A stretch of DNA of 35,015 bases, from assembly GCA_015055735.1 (NCBI GenBank), contig SVHP01000014.1:1-35015 (forward strand), written 5' to 3'. Below the pieces are notes generated by a model. That model saw only the letters and a list, made by a program, of their open reading frames with translations. It had not been told where the DNA came from and searched no databases. This document shows positions 15,062 through 23,425 of the stretch, piece by piece (position 1 is the first letter of the stretch; each line of letters begins with the position of its first letter). The DNA is from Clostridiales bacterium. GTDB lineage: Bacteria; Bacillota; Clostridia; Christensenellales; Borkfalkiaceae. The position numbers and the translations under genes are program-made.

Positions 15062-16138
15062 TTATTCTTCGTCAAAGCCTGCGCTTAACTTTAATTCTCT
15101 ATCGTGAATTGCAAGTGCTTCTACCATTTCTTCTATGTCGCCGAGCATAAAGTTTTCAAGAGAATATAAGGTCATACCTATTCTATGATCGGTTACTCTT
15201 CCTTGTGGGAAGTTATAAGTTCTTATTCTTTCAGAGCGATCCCCCGTTCCTACTTGACTTTTTCTATTTTCGGAATATTCTTTATCGTATTGTGATTGGT
15301 AGTAGTCGTATAATCTACTCTTCAATACCTTCATCGCTTTTTCACGGTTTTTCGTTTGCGAACGTTCGTCTTGACATAAAACCACTATACCCGTTGGAAG
15401 GTGGGTCATTCTTATACAAGATTCGGTCTTATTAACGTGTTGTCCACCTGCGCCAGAAGAACGCAAAGTGTCAACTTTTAAGTCTTTTTCATCAATATTT
15501 ACTTCAACGTCTTCAACTTCAGGTAAAACGGCAACAGTAACTGTTGAAGTATGAACTCTACCCTGCGATTCGGTTTCAGGAACTCTTTGAACTCTATGAA
15601 CACCACTTTCGTACTTAAGTTTAGCATAACAAGACTTACCCGAAATAGAAAAAACTGCTTCTTTTAATCCACCGAGTTCGGTAGTGCTTATTTCGATATC
15701 TTCGGTTTTCCAACGATTTTTTTCAGCGTACTTAATATACAATCTATAAAGTTCGTATGCAAATAAGTTAGCTTCGTCACCACCTGCGCCTCCTCTAATT
15801 TCCATAATAACGTTCTTATCGTCGTTAGGGTCTTTAGGAAGTAATAAAATCTTTAATTGGTCTGAAATTACTTGTATTTTTTCCTTGCACGCTTGAACTT
15901 CTTCTTGCATCAACGCTTTCATTTCAGCGTCGGTTTCAAGTGGAATCATTTGTTTCAAGTCTTCTTGTTCTTTAACAACTTTTTTATATTCGGTATATTT
16001 TTCAACCGTTTCGGTAATGTCGGCAAGTTCTTTAGTATACGAACGCCATTCGTCCATACGTGCTATAACTTCTGCGTCGCCAACAAGTTGGTTTAATTTT
16101 TCATACCTTTCTAACATCTTATCGAGTTTTTTAAACAT
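15062..16138 (-). CDS. prfA: Peptide chain release factor 1
   Basis: RF1 reads UAA and UAG stop codons in the ribosomal A site and triggers peptide release. The 358 residues carry the stop-reading PET tripeptide at about 187-189 in QRVPETESQGR (the variant also found in Bacillus) and the catalytic GGQ at 231-233 in SSGAGGQHVNKTES. The acidic N-terminal coiled coil and the C-terminal RIRTYNFPQGRVTDHRIG are standard. The ATG overlaps the stop of the upstream DUF1385-PrmC gene by one base (TAATG), so the release factor and the enzyme that methylates its GGQ glutamine are translationally coupled. Confidence 0.98.
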   Translation of the reverse strand: MFKKLDKMLERYEKLNQLVGDAEVIARMDEWRSYTKELADITETVEKYTEYKKVVKEQEDLKQMIPLETDAEMKALMQEEVQACKEKIQVISDQLKILLLPKDPNDDKNVIMEIRGGAGGDEANLFAYELYRLYIKYAEKNRWKTEDIEISTTELGGLKEAVFSISGKSCYAKLKYESGVHRVQRVPETESQGRVHTSTVTVAVLPEVEDVEVNIDEKDLKVDTLRSSGAGGQHVNKTESCIRMTHLPTGIVVLCQDERSQTKNREKAMKVLKSRLYDYYQSQYDKEYSENRKSQVGTGDRSERIRTYNFPQGRVTDHRIGMTLYSLENFMLGDIEEMVEALAIHDRELKLSAGFDEE

Positions 16139-17943
16139 TAAAGTACCGCCTTAACAATCCTATCAATATTTTCGTAATCTTTTATAATTTCAACGTTTGT
16201 AAAGTCTTTTAGCATATTTTTAATGCATTGTGCCTGACCTAATCCACACTCTAAAAGCAAGACGCCACCTAAAGATAAGTGATTTTTCGCTTGCTCGCAA
16301 ATTATATTATAAAAATCGTATCCATCTTGACCACCGTCAAGCGCAATATTAGGTTCAAAATCCTTAACTTCTTTTTGTAAAGTTAAGATATCTTGGCTTT
16401 TTATATACGGTGGATTTGAAATTATAACGTCAAATTTTTGCTCCGATATGTTCTCAAACATATTGCTAACTATAAACTCTACGTCTACGCCGTTAAGTTT
16501 TGCATTTTCGCTGGCAAGAGTAATCGCATCTTGACTAATATCAACAGCCACTACACTTGCCCCACTTTCTTTTGCAACTGCAATCGCTATTGCTCCACTA
16601 CCCGTGCACAAATCAAGAACTTTACTGTCTTTATTTATGTTTTTTAATGCGTTTTCAACTAAAATTTCAGTTTCAGGTCTAGGAATTAAAACCCTTTCGT
16701 CAACCTTTAGCGTATATCCATAAAAATCCACGTCGCCTATGCAGTACCAAAGTGGTCTACCCGTAATTCTTTGCTCAACGATGGAATTTATCTTTTCTAT
16801 ATATTTTGGCGAAACCATAGTTTCGCAATCAAGTTCATCACGCTTAACACCTAACGTTAGGCTAATTATCCACTCACTTTCAGCATTTTCAGTAATTCCA
16901 TGCTCTAATAAGGTTTGTTTAACTTCTTTTAATAGATCACAACGTTTTTTAGAAACTATAAATTGTTTTTCCTTAATAGTTGGATCTCTATCCATTTCAT
17001 AAACAGTATTAAATGCAACGATTGCAACTTCAAGCATGTCGTCAGTTGGATTTTTAGTGGTAATTTTTTGTAACAACATTCCAGGTATTTTTAATGGAAA
17101 TACTAATGGCGACTTTGTTTTTGCTAAAAGTTTTAACAATTCGTAAGATAAACCTGCAACGACAGGCAACAATGCAATCTTTAATAAAACTCTATATAGT
17201 TGTTCAACGTCACCGATCAAAGATTCAACGACAGCAAACAATATAATACTTATAAGCATTACGAAAACCATGAAGGTAGTTCCACAACGGTCGTGAATTC
17301 TCGTGCATTTTTTAGCATTTTCAACAGTCAATGGCATTCCACTTTCAAAACACGAGATAGTTTTATGCTCTGCGCCGTGATACATAAACGTTCGTTTTAT
17401 ATCCTTTAGTAAAGACGCCAGCATTATATATGCGACAAAGATTAAAAGTTTTAATCCACCCTCAATAAAGCTCTTTGCCCAAATATCAAACTGAGTGTTA
17501 AAGAGTTTCTCTAGCCCTTCCCTGCAAAGTTGTGGCAAAAACATAAATAAAAGAATAGCGAGCCCCAATCCCAATATTAAAGAAACGGTAGTCACTACAC
17601 TCATAATATTAATCTTAAACTTATCAGCTAAAAATTTTTCAAATTTAGAAGGTTCTTCTTCACCAAAAACTTCGGCAGAACGCATCAAAACCTTACTACC
17701 ACCGACCAACGACGATAAAAATGAAACAACGCCACGAACTAACGGCAACCTTAAAATAGGGTTACGTTGTTTAACAGGTTTTACCCTAACCGACTCAACC
17801 CTAATTATACCGTCTTGATCTCTAACGGCAGTTGCCATAGAGTTTTCTCCACGCATCATTACGCCTTCAAGAACGGCTTGGCCACCTATGGAAACTTGAT
17901 TTTTACCTTGTTTTTTTTGCTGTTTTTTAAGTTCTTTTGACAT
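16138..17943 (-). CDS. prmC: Fusion of a DUF1385 membrane protein with PrmC, release factor glutamine methyltransferase
   Basis: One uninterrupted frame encodes two proteins that are usually separate. Residues to about 320 are DUF1385: SIGGQAVLEGVMMRG at the start, hydrophobic segments near 120-140, 165-182, 225-245 and 258-272, and TFMYHGAEHKTISCFE near 188-203. From about 335 follows a complete PrmC with IPRPETE near 423, the SAM motif DLCTGSGAIAIA near 447 and the catalytic NPPY near 513. PrmC methylates the GGQ glutamine of release factors. I prefer the ATG at 17943 because a partial ribosome binding site (AAGTGG) precedes it; a GTG at 17952 has none. In Clostridia DUF1385 and prmC are often adjacent between rpmE and prfA, so this is a fusion of neighbours that would tether PrmC to the membrane. 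Confidence 0.9.
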   Translation of the reverse strand: MSKELKKQQKKQGKNQVSIGGQAVLEGVMMRGENSMATAVRDQDGIIRVESVRVKPVKQRNPILRLPLVRGVVSFLSSLVGGSKVLMRSAEVFGEEEPSKFEKFLADKFKINIMSVVTTVSLILGLGLAILLFMFLPQLCREGLEKLFNTQFDIWAKSFIEGGLKLLIFVAYIMLASLLKDIKRTFMYHGAEHKTISCFESGMPLTVENAKKCTRIHDRCGTTFMVFVMLISIILFAVVESLIGDVEQLYRVLLKIALLPVVAGLSYELLKLLAKTKSPLVFPLKIPGMLLQKITTKNPTDDMLEVAIVAFNTVYEMDRDPTIKEKQFIVSKKRCDLLKEVKQTLLEHGITENAESEWIISLTLGVKRDELDCETMVSPKYIEKINSIVEQRITGRPLWYCIGDVDFYGYTLKVDERVLIPRPETEILVENALKNINKDSKVLDLCTGSGAIAIAVAKESGASVVAVDISQDAITLASENAKLNGVDVEFIVSNMFENISEQKFDVIISNPPYIKSQDILTLQKEVKDFEPNIALDGGQDGYDFYNIICEQAKNHLSLGGVLLLECGLGQAQCIKNMLKDFTNVEIIKDYENIDRIVKAVL

Positions 17944-17976
17944 TTTTACCACTTTATGGATTATAATATAAAAAAA

Positions 17977-18006
17977 GCTTTAAGAATATAAAGATACTCT
18001 TAAAGC
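17977..18006 (-). terminator. Intrinsic terminator behind rpmE
   Basis: Nine base pairs (GCTTTAAGA with TCTTAAAGC) enclose a 12-base loop, and on the minus strand a run of T follows at 17976-17970. It sits 17 bases after the rpmE stop and 33 bases before the fusion-gene start. Confidence 0.8.
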
Positions 18007-18022
18007 CCTGCAATATAGCGAA

Positions 18023-18232
18023 CTATTTTGCTTTGCCATATCTCTTGTTGAACTTGTCAACACGGCCACCGGTATCAACCAATTTTTGCTTACCTGTAAA
18101 GAAAGGATGACACTTACTGCAAATATCTACCTTTATTACGTCTCCTTTTTTAGTTGAACCAGTTTTAAAAGATTCACCACAAGCACATACAACTGTAACT
18201 TCATGATAATCTGGATGTATTGATTCTTTCAT
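18023..18232 (-). CDS. rpmE: 50S ribosomal protein L31 (zinc-binding type)
   Basis: This 69-residue large-subunit protein has the four cysteines of the C+ zinc form: C16 and C18 in CACGESF, C38 and C41 in [28 protein letters not shown] near the end is the family signature. It is monocistronic: a strong promoter lies upstream, AGAGGTG precedes the ATG, and a terminator follows immediately. In many Firmicutes rpmE is followed by prmC and prfA, as here. Confidence 0.98.
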   Translation of the reverse strand: MKESIHPDYHEVTVVCACGESFKTGSTKKGDVIKVDICSKCHPFFTGKQKLVDTGGRVDKFNKRYGKAK

Positions 18233-18262
18233 AGCACACCTCTTTTACTAATTTACTAAGTT

Positions 18263-18291
18263 ATTATAGTATATTTTTGTAAGATAGTCAA
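18263..18291 (-). promoter_or_regulatory. Promoter of rpmE
   Basis: On the minus strand TTGACT (18291-18286), 17 bases, and a perfect TATAAT (18268-18263) form a strong sigma-A promoter. The rpmE start is about 30 bases downstream of the -10. Confidence 0.85.
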
Positions 18292-18358
18292 ATATATTTA
18301 ACCAAATTTATAAAAAATTCCAAAAACTTTAATATTATTTTGATTATACTTTTTTTAC

Positions 18359-18387
18359 TTGATTTTTTTGTTTTTATGTAATATAAT
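18359..18387 (+). promoter_or_regulatory. Promoter of the alcohol-dehydrogenase-like gene
   Basis: TTGATT (18359-18364), 17 bases, and a perfect TATAAT (18382-18387) lie about 30 bases before the ATG at 18420. It is divergent from the rpmE promoter, with about 67 bases between the two -35 boxes. Confidence 0.8.
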
Positions 18388-18419
18388 AGAAGAAATTTTT
18401 GCTTGATTTTGGGAGATTT

Positions 18420-19436
18420 ATGAAAGGCTGGAAAATTTTAAGCCCTATGAATATCGTTGAACAAGAAGTTAGCGATACTTTAGATAACAATGGGCTTTCA
18501 AAAGTAAAAATAACAAAAGCACTTATAACCTTATCTGACGTGCTTCGCTATAAGGGAGAAATCGATTCTAATAGCGTAATTTTAGGTAGCTCTGGTATCG
18601 GTATCGTAAGAGAAACTGATAGCGAACTATTTGGACTTGAAAAAGGTAAACACGTTTATATCGAGCCAAGTAAGGAGTGCGAAGAATGTTATAATTGTAA
18701 GAGTGGCGACAATACTCACTGCTCTAATCTACAAATTGCTGGCGAAGATTACGACGGCTTTTTAAGTGATTTTACCAACGTGCCTGCTGATAAATTATTC
18801 GTTTTACCTGAAAGCGTTCCCGATTTAGACGCTTTGTTTATCGGGCATATTTCTCAAGCAATCGCAGTAGTTGATAAATTAGGCATTCAAAAAGGCGATT
18901 ACGTCGCTATTATCGGCGCTAATAATTTTGGCAATATTTTGGCTCAATTATTGATTTATTATCAAGCAGTTCCTATTGTTGTTACCATGAACGAAGAAGA
19001 TTATAAAATAGCAAAAGATTCTGGTATCTATTACGTTTTAGGTCCTGAAGATAACTGGGTTAAAGAAGTTAGTGCTATTACTAGTGGTAGAATGACAAAG
19101 AGCGTTTGTTATATTTCCGATTGCAATATTCCTACAGTAAAAGCGTTCTCCCTTGCCTCGTTTAATGCTAGCGTCGCTTTTACGGGTGTGTCTTATAAAA
19201 ACAACCCTATTTCTTTTTCGCAAGCAATAAAGAAACAGTTAAAAATTATCTGTATAAACAGTGGCTTTGGCAATACTGCAACTAGCATAAATCTCATTGC
19301 AAATAAAGCAATTAACCTATCTCACTTAAAACTAGATTATTCTTCTTACGACAACGTTCCAAAAGCGATAGAAAATATGAATAGTACGCTTGATGCCGTT
19401 GGAAAAATTTACGAAACGGTTGTAGATTTAGTATAA
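18420..19436 (+). CDS. Zinc-type alcohol dehydrogenase-like protein without catalytic zinc ligands
   Basis: Start at 18420 (338 residues) because GGGAG precedes this ATG at 5 bases; an upstream TTG frame has no site. The medium-chain dehydrogenase layout is clear: N-terminal GroES-like domain, structural zinc lobe with Cys87, 90, 93 and 101 in CEECYNCKSGDNTHC, and a Rossmann segment AIIGANNFGNILAQL near 170. However, the usual catalytic cysteine (CG-x-D) is replaced within ITLSD near 36-40 and the GHE motif is GSS at 56-58, so the catalytic zinc should be absent. The protein may be a reductase of the zinc-independent kind or have lost activity. It is a single plus-strand gene with its own promoter and terminator. 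A Clostridia subfamily with these features is recalled, not checked. Confidence 0.75.
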   Translation: MKGWKILSPMNIVEQEVSDTLDNNGLSKVKITKALITLSDVLRYKGEIDSNSVILGSSGIGIVRETDSELFGLEKGKHVYIEPSKECEECYNCKSGDNTHCSNLQIAGEDYDGFLSDFTNVPADKLFVLPESVPDLDALFIGHISQAIAVVDKLGIQKGDYVAIIGANNFGNILAQLLIYYQAVPIVVTMNEEDYKIAKDSGIYYVLGPEDNWVKEVSAITSGRMTKSVCYISDCNIPTVKAFSLASFNASVAFTGVSYKNNPISFSQAIKKQLKIICINSGFGNTATSINLIANKAINLSHLKLDYSSYDNVPKAIENMNSTLDAVGKIYETVVDLV

Positions 19437-19442
19437 AAAGTT

Positions 19443-19470
19443 AAAAGGTCGCATTTTTGCGACCTTTTTT
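19443..19470 (+). terminator. Intrinsic terminator of the alcohol-dehydrogenase-like gene
   Basis: Eleven base pairs (AAAAGGTCGCA with TGCGACCTTTT) close a TTTT loop, followed by more T, starting 6 bases after the stop codon. It also separates this gene from the convergent spoVM gene. Confidence 0.93.
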
Positions 19471-19488
19471 GCGTTTTATTCTCGTTTT

Positions 19489-19569
19489 TTAATCTTTACA
19501 TTTTCTACAAAAGAAAAGTTTTAAGAAACTTCGAATAAATTTTGGTGGCTTAAAACAAAATATTCTCAT
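19489..19569 (-). CDS. spoVM: Stage V sporulation protein M, 26 residues
   Basis: A 26-codon ATG-to-TAA frame encodes a basic amphipathic peptide beginning MRIFCFKPPKFIRSFLK and ending RKCKD. B. subtilis SpoVM is also 26 residues, and by my alignment Lys7, Pro9, Lys10, Phe11, Lys25 and Asp26 are identical, with Lys17 in place of Arg17. The position confirms it: in B. subtilis spoVM follows rsgA-rpe-thiN, and here it follows rsgA-rpe directly. SpoVM marks the convex forespore membrane and anchors the coat ATPase SpoIVA. Three cysteines are unusual compared with the Bacillus peptide. A GAGGTG ribosome binding site lies 6 bases before the ATG but inside the 3' arm of the hairpin at 19577-19604. 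Small size keeps some doubt. Confidence 0.82.
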   Translation of the reverse strand: MRIFCFKPPKFIRSFLKLFFCRKCKD

Positions 19570-19576
19570 AAAAAAC

Positions 19577-19604
19577 ACCTCGCATATTTATCTATATGCG
19601 AGGT
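19577..19604 (-). promoter_or_regulatory. Hairpin overlapping the spoVM ribosome binding site; possible rpe terminator
   Basis: Eleven base pairs (minus strand ACCTCGCATAT... pairing with ATATGCGAGGT, counting the A-T closing pair) leave a 6-base loop. Six T follow, so it can act as an intrinsic terminator after rpe. The 3' arm contains GAGGTG, the only ribosome binding site of spoVM, so in any transcript that includes both arms the site is masked. Confidence 0.8.
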
Positions 19605-19627
19605 TAATTATATTTTGACAACAAATA

Positions 19628-20284
19628 TTAAATTTCACGTAATTCTCTAATAATTTTTGCTCTGTCAACTTCGTTAAATACCGTGCTTCCTGCAACGATT
19701 ACGTTTGCACCGGCATCTTTAACTAACTTAACGTTTTCTTTATTTATTCCGCCGTCAATTTCAAGGTCGATATCCTTACCCGTTTTTTCAATCAATTTTC
19801 TTGCTTGTTCTATCTTTGGAAGTACGTCAGGAATAAACTTTTGTCCACCAAAACCAGGATATACGCTCATAAGTAAAAGCATATCGCAATCATCTATTAC
19901 GCTTTCTATTTGCTTTACTTCAGTGTTAGGGTTTATAACTGCCCCACACTTTACGCCTAAATCCTTTATTTGTTTTAAGGTTTCCTTTAGTCTATCTCCA
20001 CACGCTTCATAGTGTACTGTAATAATATCTGCACCTGCATCAACGAATTGTGGAATATAATTCCATGGGTTAACGATCATAAGATGCGCATCAAATACTA
20101 TATTGCTATACGGTCTAATTTCTTTAATAAATTTAGGACCAAACGAAATGTTTTTAACAAAACTTCCGTCCATAACGTCCAAATGAAGAAGGTCTGCGCC
20201 ATTTGCTGTAATTTTCGTTACTTCTTCTCCCGCCTTTGAAAAGTCAGCCGATAAAAAAGACGGTGCAATTTTAATTTTTGTCAT
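19628..20284 (-). CDS. rpe: Ribulose-phosphate 3-epimerase
   Basis: This TIM-barrel enzyme interconverts ribulose-5-phosphate and xylulose-5-phosphate in the pentose phosphate pathway. The ATG at 20284 (218 residues) is chosen because AAGGAGA precedes it and family length is 215-225; a start at 20311 would add nine unsupported residues. Visible motifs: IAPSFLSADF, LHLDVMDGSFVKN with metal-binding residues, DAHLMI, ITVHYEA, MSVYPGFGGQKF, LEIDGGI and AGSTVF, all carrying standard catalytic or phosphate-binding residues. It overlaps the rsgA stop by 14 bases, so it is the last housekeeping gene of the priA operon before spoVM. Confidence 0.97.
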   Translation of the reverse strand: MTKIKIAPSFLSADFSKAGEEVTKITANGADLLHLDVMDGSFVKNISFGPKFIKEIRPYSNIVFDAHLMIVNPWNYIPQFVDAGADIITVHYEACGDRLKETLKQIKDLGVKCGAVINPNTEVKQIESVIDDCDMLLLMSVYPGFGGQKFIPDVLPKIEQARKLIEKTGKDIDLEIDGGINKENVKLVKDAGANVIVAGSTVFNEVDRAKIIRELREI

Positions 20285-21140
20285 AAATAATTCTCCTTTT
20301 TGATAATTCATTGTATATTTCTACGTATCTATCGTAACGTTTCTTAGATAGAGTGCCGTCATTAACGAGTTCTTTTATTTTACAATTGGGTTCGCTTATA
20401 TGCGTGCAACCACGAAACTTACATTCGTGTGCATGTTGTACGTATTCATTATAATAGTCGGGTAATTGCTTTACGTTTACGTCTGCATCAATTACTGCAA
20501 AGCCTGGCGAATCGATAATCTTTATGGCGTCTTGCTCGAATATTTCCGAACGAGTAGTAGTATGTTTTCCCCTAACTATCTTTTCGCTCAATTCGCCCGT
20601 TTTTAAGTTAAGATTAAACAAAGCGTTGACGATAGAAGTTTTTCCAACTGCGCTTTGCCCTGCAAGTAATGCAAATTTATCTTTTAGTAAATCCTTTAAT
20701 TTGTCTATTCCTATATTTTCTTTTGCGCTTATAGAAATTATTTTTACACCCAAACTTTCATATTCGGTTTTAAGTTGTTTTTCGATGTCGCTATCTATAT
20801 CAGTTTTATTTAGCACCAAACAAAATTCAACGTCTTCTTTTACTGCGTTTATTAAAAGTTTATCGATTAAATAATAATCGGGTTTAGGTTCGGGCGACAA
20901 CACTGCGATTATTATGTCGATATTTGCAACGTTTGGTCTAATAAAACGATTTTTGCGCTCAATTACTTTAGAAATCATTTTGTTTTCCACTTCAACGTAA
21001 TCGCCGACCAAAATCCCGTCGCCATTCATTTTTAGTAGTCCACGAGCACCACAAACTGTTTGTTCGCCGTTGATTTTTACGTAGTATTTGTCCGAATGTG
21101 CTTTATAGACCTGTCCTTTTTGTCTATTCATTTTTATCAT
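20271..21140 (-). CDS. rsgA: Ribosome small subunit-dependent GTPase A
   Basis: RsgA checks 30S subunit maturation and uses GTP to release. It is a circularly permuted GTPase: G4 (NKTD, 111-114) precedes G1 (GQSAVGKT, 161-168) and G3 (DSPG, 210-213). An OB-fold fills residues 1-70, and a zinc-binding C-terminal region uses Cys240, Cys245, His247 and Cys253 in CKFRGCTHISEPNC. The usual P-loop GQSGVGKS reads GQSAVGKT here, a conservative change. The gene begins 17 bases inside the rlmN end with GGAAG upstream; in B. subtilis prpC and prkC lie between these genes, but not here. Confidence 0.96.
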   Translation of the reverse strand: MIKMNRQKGQVYKAHSDKYYVKINGEQTVCGARGLLKMNGDGILVGDYVEVENKMISKVIERKNRFIRPNVANIDIIIAVLSPEPKPDYYLIDKLLINAVKEDVEFCLVLNKTDIDSDIEKQLKTEYESLGVKIISISAKENIGIDKLKDLLKDKFALLAGQSAVGKTSIVNALFNLNLKTGELSEKIVRGKHTTTRSEIFEQDAIKIIDSPGFAVIDADVNVKQLPDYYNEYVQHAHECKFRGCTHISEPNCKIKELVNDGTLSKKRYDRYVEIYNELSKRRIIYDKN

Positions 21141-22179
21141 TTTCTTCCAAATATCTTTGTCTTAATTGCCCGCAAGCACCGTCAATATCTTCGCCCATTT
21201 TTCGCCTTACCGTTGCCGACAGTCCCGCCTTTTCCAAAACGCCCATAAATCTATAAGCGTCTTTATCTGTACCACTTTTTAAGTCGTTTTCTTTAACTTC
21301 GTTTAATCTTATTAAATTTATATGACAGGGTCTACCTTTCAATATTCTAATAAGTCCTTCTGCGTGTCGTTCGGTATCATTTTCGCCCCTAATTAGAACG
21401 TATTCAAATATATATCTCCTACCCGTTTTATCAAAATAATTAGAGCAAGCGTCCAAAATTTTATCTATTTTATAGGTTTTTGCAACCGGCATAATCTTTT
21501 GTCTTTCCTCATCAAACGGAGAGTGTAAAGAAACAGTTAAGTTTATCGATAAGTCTTCGTTTGCTAAATCGTACATTTTCGGTACTATTCCCGAAGTCGA
21601 TAAACTGATATTCCTTTGGCTGACGTATATACCTTCTTTACTTGAAACGAGTTTTATAAACTTTATAGTATTATAGTAATTATCGAGTGGTTCACCACTC
21701 CCCATTAAAACTATGTTTATAACCTTTCGCTTTTCGCCAAGTCCACCCAATAAAAATTTATTAGCGCAAATAACTTCACCCAAAATTTCGCCTGGCTCTA
21801 AATTTCTAACTAGTCCGTGTAGTCCCGAAGCGCAAAAGGCACATTTCATTCTACACCCAACTTGAGTGGAAACGCATAGTGAATAGCCGTGATTATATTT
21901 CATCAACACGCTCTCTATCACGTTACCATCACGAAGCGCAAATAAAAACTTAATCGTGCCGTCTACCGACTGCAAATACTTTAATATCTTTACCGATTGA
22001 GCATCGTAATCTAAAGATAATTTCTCTCTAAAAACTTTAGATATATCTGTCATTTCCGAAAAATCTAGCCCTAAATGCAAAGATTTATAAATTTGACCTG
22101 CACGATATTTTTTTTCGCCAAGTTCTACTATTAAATTTTGTAATTCTTCAAAATTGAAGTTTAACAAACACTCTTTCAA
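21124..22179 (-). CDS. rlmN: 23S rRNA (adenine-2503-C2) / tRNA (adenine-37-C2) methyltransferase
   Basis: This radical-SAM enzyme methylates C2 of A2503 in 23S rRNA, improving decoding accuracy. The 4Fe-4S motif is C109-x3-C113-x2-C116 in CRMKCAFCASG. A second conserved cysteine, the methyl-carrying partner, is in DIDGACGQLRQ near the C-terminus. GSGEPLDNY and LSTSGIVPKMYDLA are further signature blocks. At 351 residues it has the normal length. RlmN is distinguished from the resistance enzyme Cfr by sequence only loosely, but its housekeeping context between rsmB and rsgA supports RlmN. The rsmB stop lies next to its start with one base between. Confidence 0.96.
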   Translation of the reverse strand: MKECLLNFNFEELQNLIVELGEKKYRAGQIYKSLHLGLDFSEMTDISKVFREKLSLDYDAQSVKILKYLQSVDGTIKFLFALRDGNVIESVLMKYNHGYSLCVSTQVGCRMKCAFCASGLHGLVRNLEPGEILGEVICANKFLLGGLGEKRKVINIVLMGSGEPLDNYYNTIKFIKLVSSKEGIYVSQRNISLSTSGIVPKMYDLANEDLSINLTVSLHSPFDEERQKIMPVAKTYKIDKILDACSNYFDKTGRRYIFEYVLIRGENDTERHAEGLIRILKGRPCHINLIRLNEVKENDLKSGTDKDAYRFMGVLEKAGLSATVRRKMGEDIDGACGQLRQRYLEENDKNE

Positions 22180-22180
22180 A

Positions 22181-23425
22181 TTACTTTACTCTCTTTAATT
22201 TGGCTACGTAAAAGCCAAGTCCTTTTGATATATCAGGAAGAAATAAATTTGTTCCATTTACCTCTTCATGCTGTAATTTACTATCGATTTTGCATATTTC
22301 AAAGCCATTTATGTCAGACATAAACGCATTGATAATCGATATATTTTCACTACTTAAAATCGAACAAGTTGAATAATATAAGTACCCACCTACCTTAACA
22401 TAATTACAAACGGTTTTTAATATTTCAAGTTGTTCTTTATTTAGTTCTTTTACGTTAATCTCATCCCTATTTAATTTAATATCAGGGTTATCGTTCATAA
22501 CCCCAATACCACTACAAGGCGCATCGCATAAAACTGCGTCGAACTTCTCTATTAACTTTCTATCTAAAACTTTAGCATCTTTACACTCGGTAGTAATATT
22601 ATCTCTACCCATTCGCCTTTTATATTCTTCTATTAAGTCTACTCTATGAGAATGAATATCCCAAGCGCTAACCTTTTTCACCTTATACGAAAGTCTTATA
22701 CTCTTCCCCCCTGGGGCAGAACAGCAATCTAATAAGCAGTCACAAGGTTCAACTATATCACAAATCGCAACCGATCCCAACGCTTGATAAGTATATTTCC
22801 CTAAATCGTAATCGACGTTCCTAACAAAATTAGTGGTTAAAAAAACGTTGTCAAATGGTGTTTCTTCAAATTGAACGTTATTATCACTCAAATACTTTTT
22901 GCCGTCAATTTCATAAAAAGAAAGGCAAGTTTTTTGATTTTCAGCCTTAATTATTGCCTTAGCCCTTTCCTCCCCAAAATCTTTTACTACAGATTTTAGA
23001 GCGAATAACGGATAAGAATATTGTATGGATAGTCTTTCCAAGTCATCTTTGGGCAATTTTATATCAGTTTTTATAAATTTTCTTAAAAAAGCATTTACAA
23101 AGCCACTCATTCCACCCTTACCTAATTTTTTAGTAAGTTCCACGGCGTTTTTAGTGACTGCATATTCTTTTTTGTTAAGATATTTTATTGCATACATAGA
23201 TATCTTTAAGATAGTTCGAACAACTAATTTTGGTGATTTTTCGGTTAGTCGTTTTATATAGTAGGACAATTCTATATCTTTATCTAGTACGCCGTAACAA
23301 GTTTTTATAGTAAGGGCGCGATTTTTTTCTTCAATAATCGTTGAATTTATAGCTTGTTTAACAAAGGTTTTATAGCTATAAACTTTATTCAAAATTTGAT
23401 AACAGTCGTAAAAATAGTTAACCAT
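22181..23425 (-). CDS. rsmB: 16S rRNA (cytosine-967-C5) methyltransferase
   Basis: RsmB makes m5C in helix 31 of 16S rRNA. The N-terminal 120 or so residues are a NusB-like helical RNA-binding domain (KTFVKQAINS, TELTKKLGKGG region), followed by the Rossmann methyltransferase domain. SAM motif DCCSAPGGKS, catalytic-cysteine motif DAPCSGIGVM and the second cysteine in YYSTCSIL are complete. I place the start at the ATG at 23425 (414 residues), which overlaps the fmt stop as TAATG with GAGGA upstream; a TTG two codons earlier is less likely. Low similarity of the N-domain to textbook RsmB is normal in Clostridia. Confidence 0.93.
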   Translation of the reverse strand: MVNYFYDCYQILNKVYSYKTFVKQAINSTIIEEKNRALTIKTCYGVLDKDIELSYYIKRLTEKSPKLVVRTILKISMYAIKYLNKKEYAVTKNAVELTKKLGKGGMSGFVNAFLRKFIKTDIKLPKDDLERLSIQYSYPLFALKSVVKDFGEERAKAIIKAENQKTCLSFYEIDGKKYLSDNNVQFEETPFDNVFLTTNFVRNVDYDLGKYTYQALGSVAICDIVEPCDCLLDCCSAPGGKSIRLSYKVKKVSAWDIHSHRVDLIEEYKRRMGRDNITTECKDAKVLDRKLIEKFDAVLCDAPCSGIGVMNDNPDIKLNRDEINVKELNKEQLEILKTVCNYVKVGGYLYYSTCSILSSENISIINAFMSDINGFEICKIDSKLQHEEVNGTNLFLPDISKGLGFYVAKLKRVK

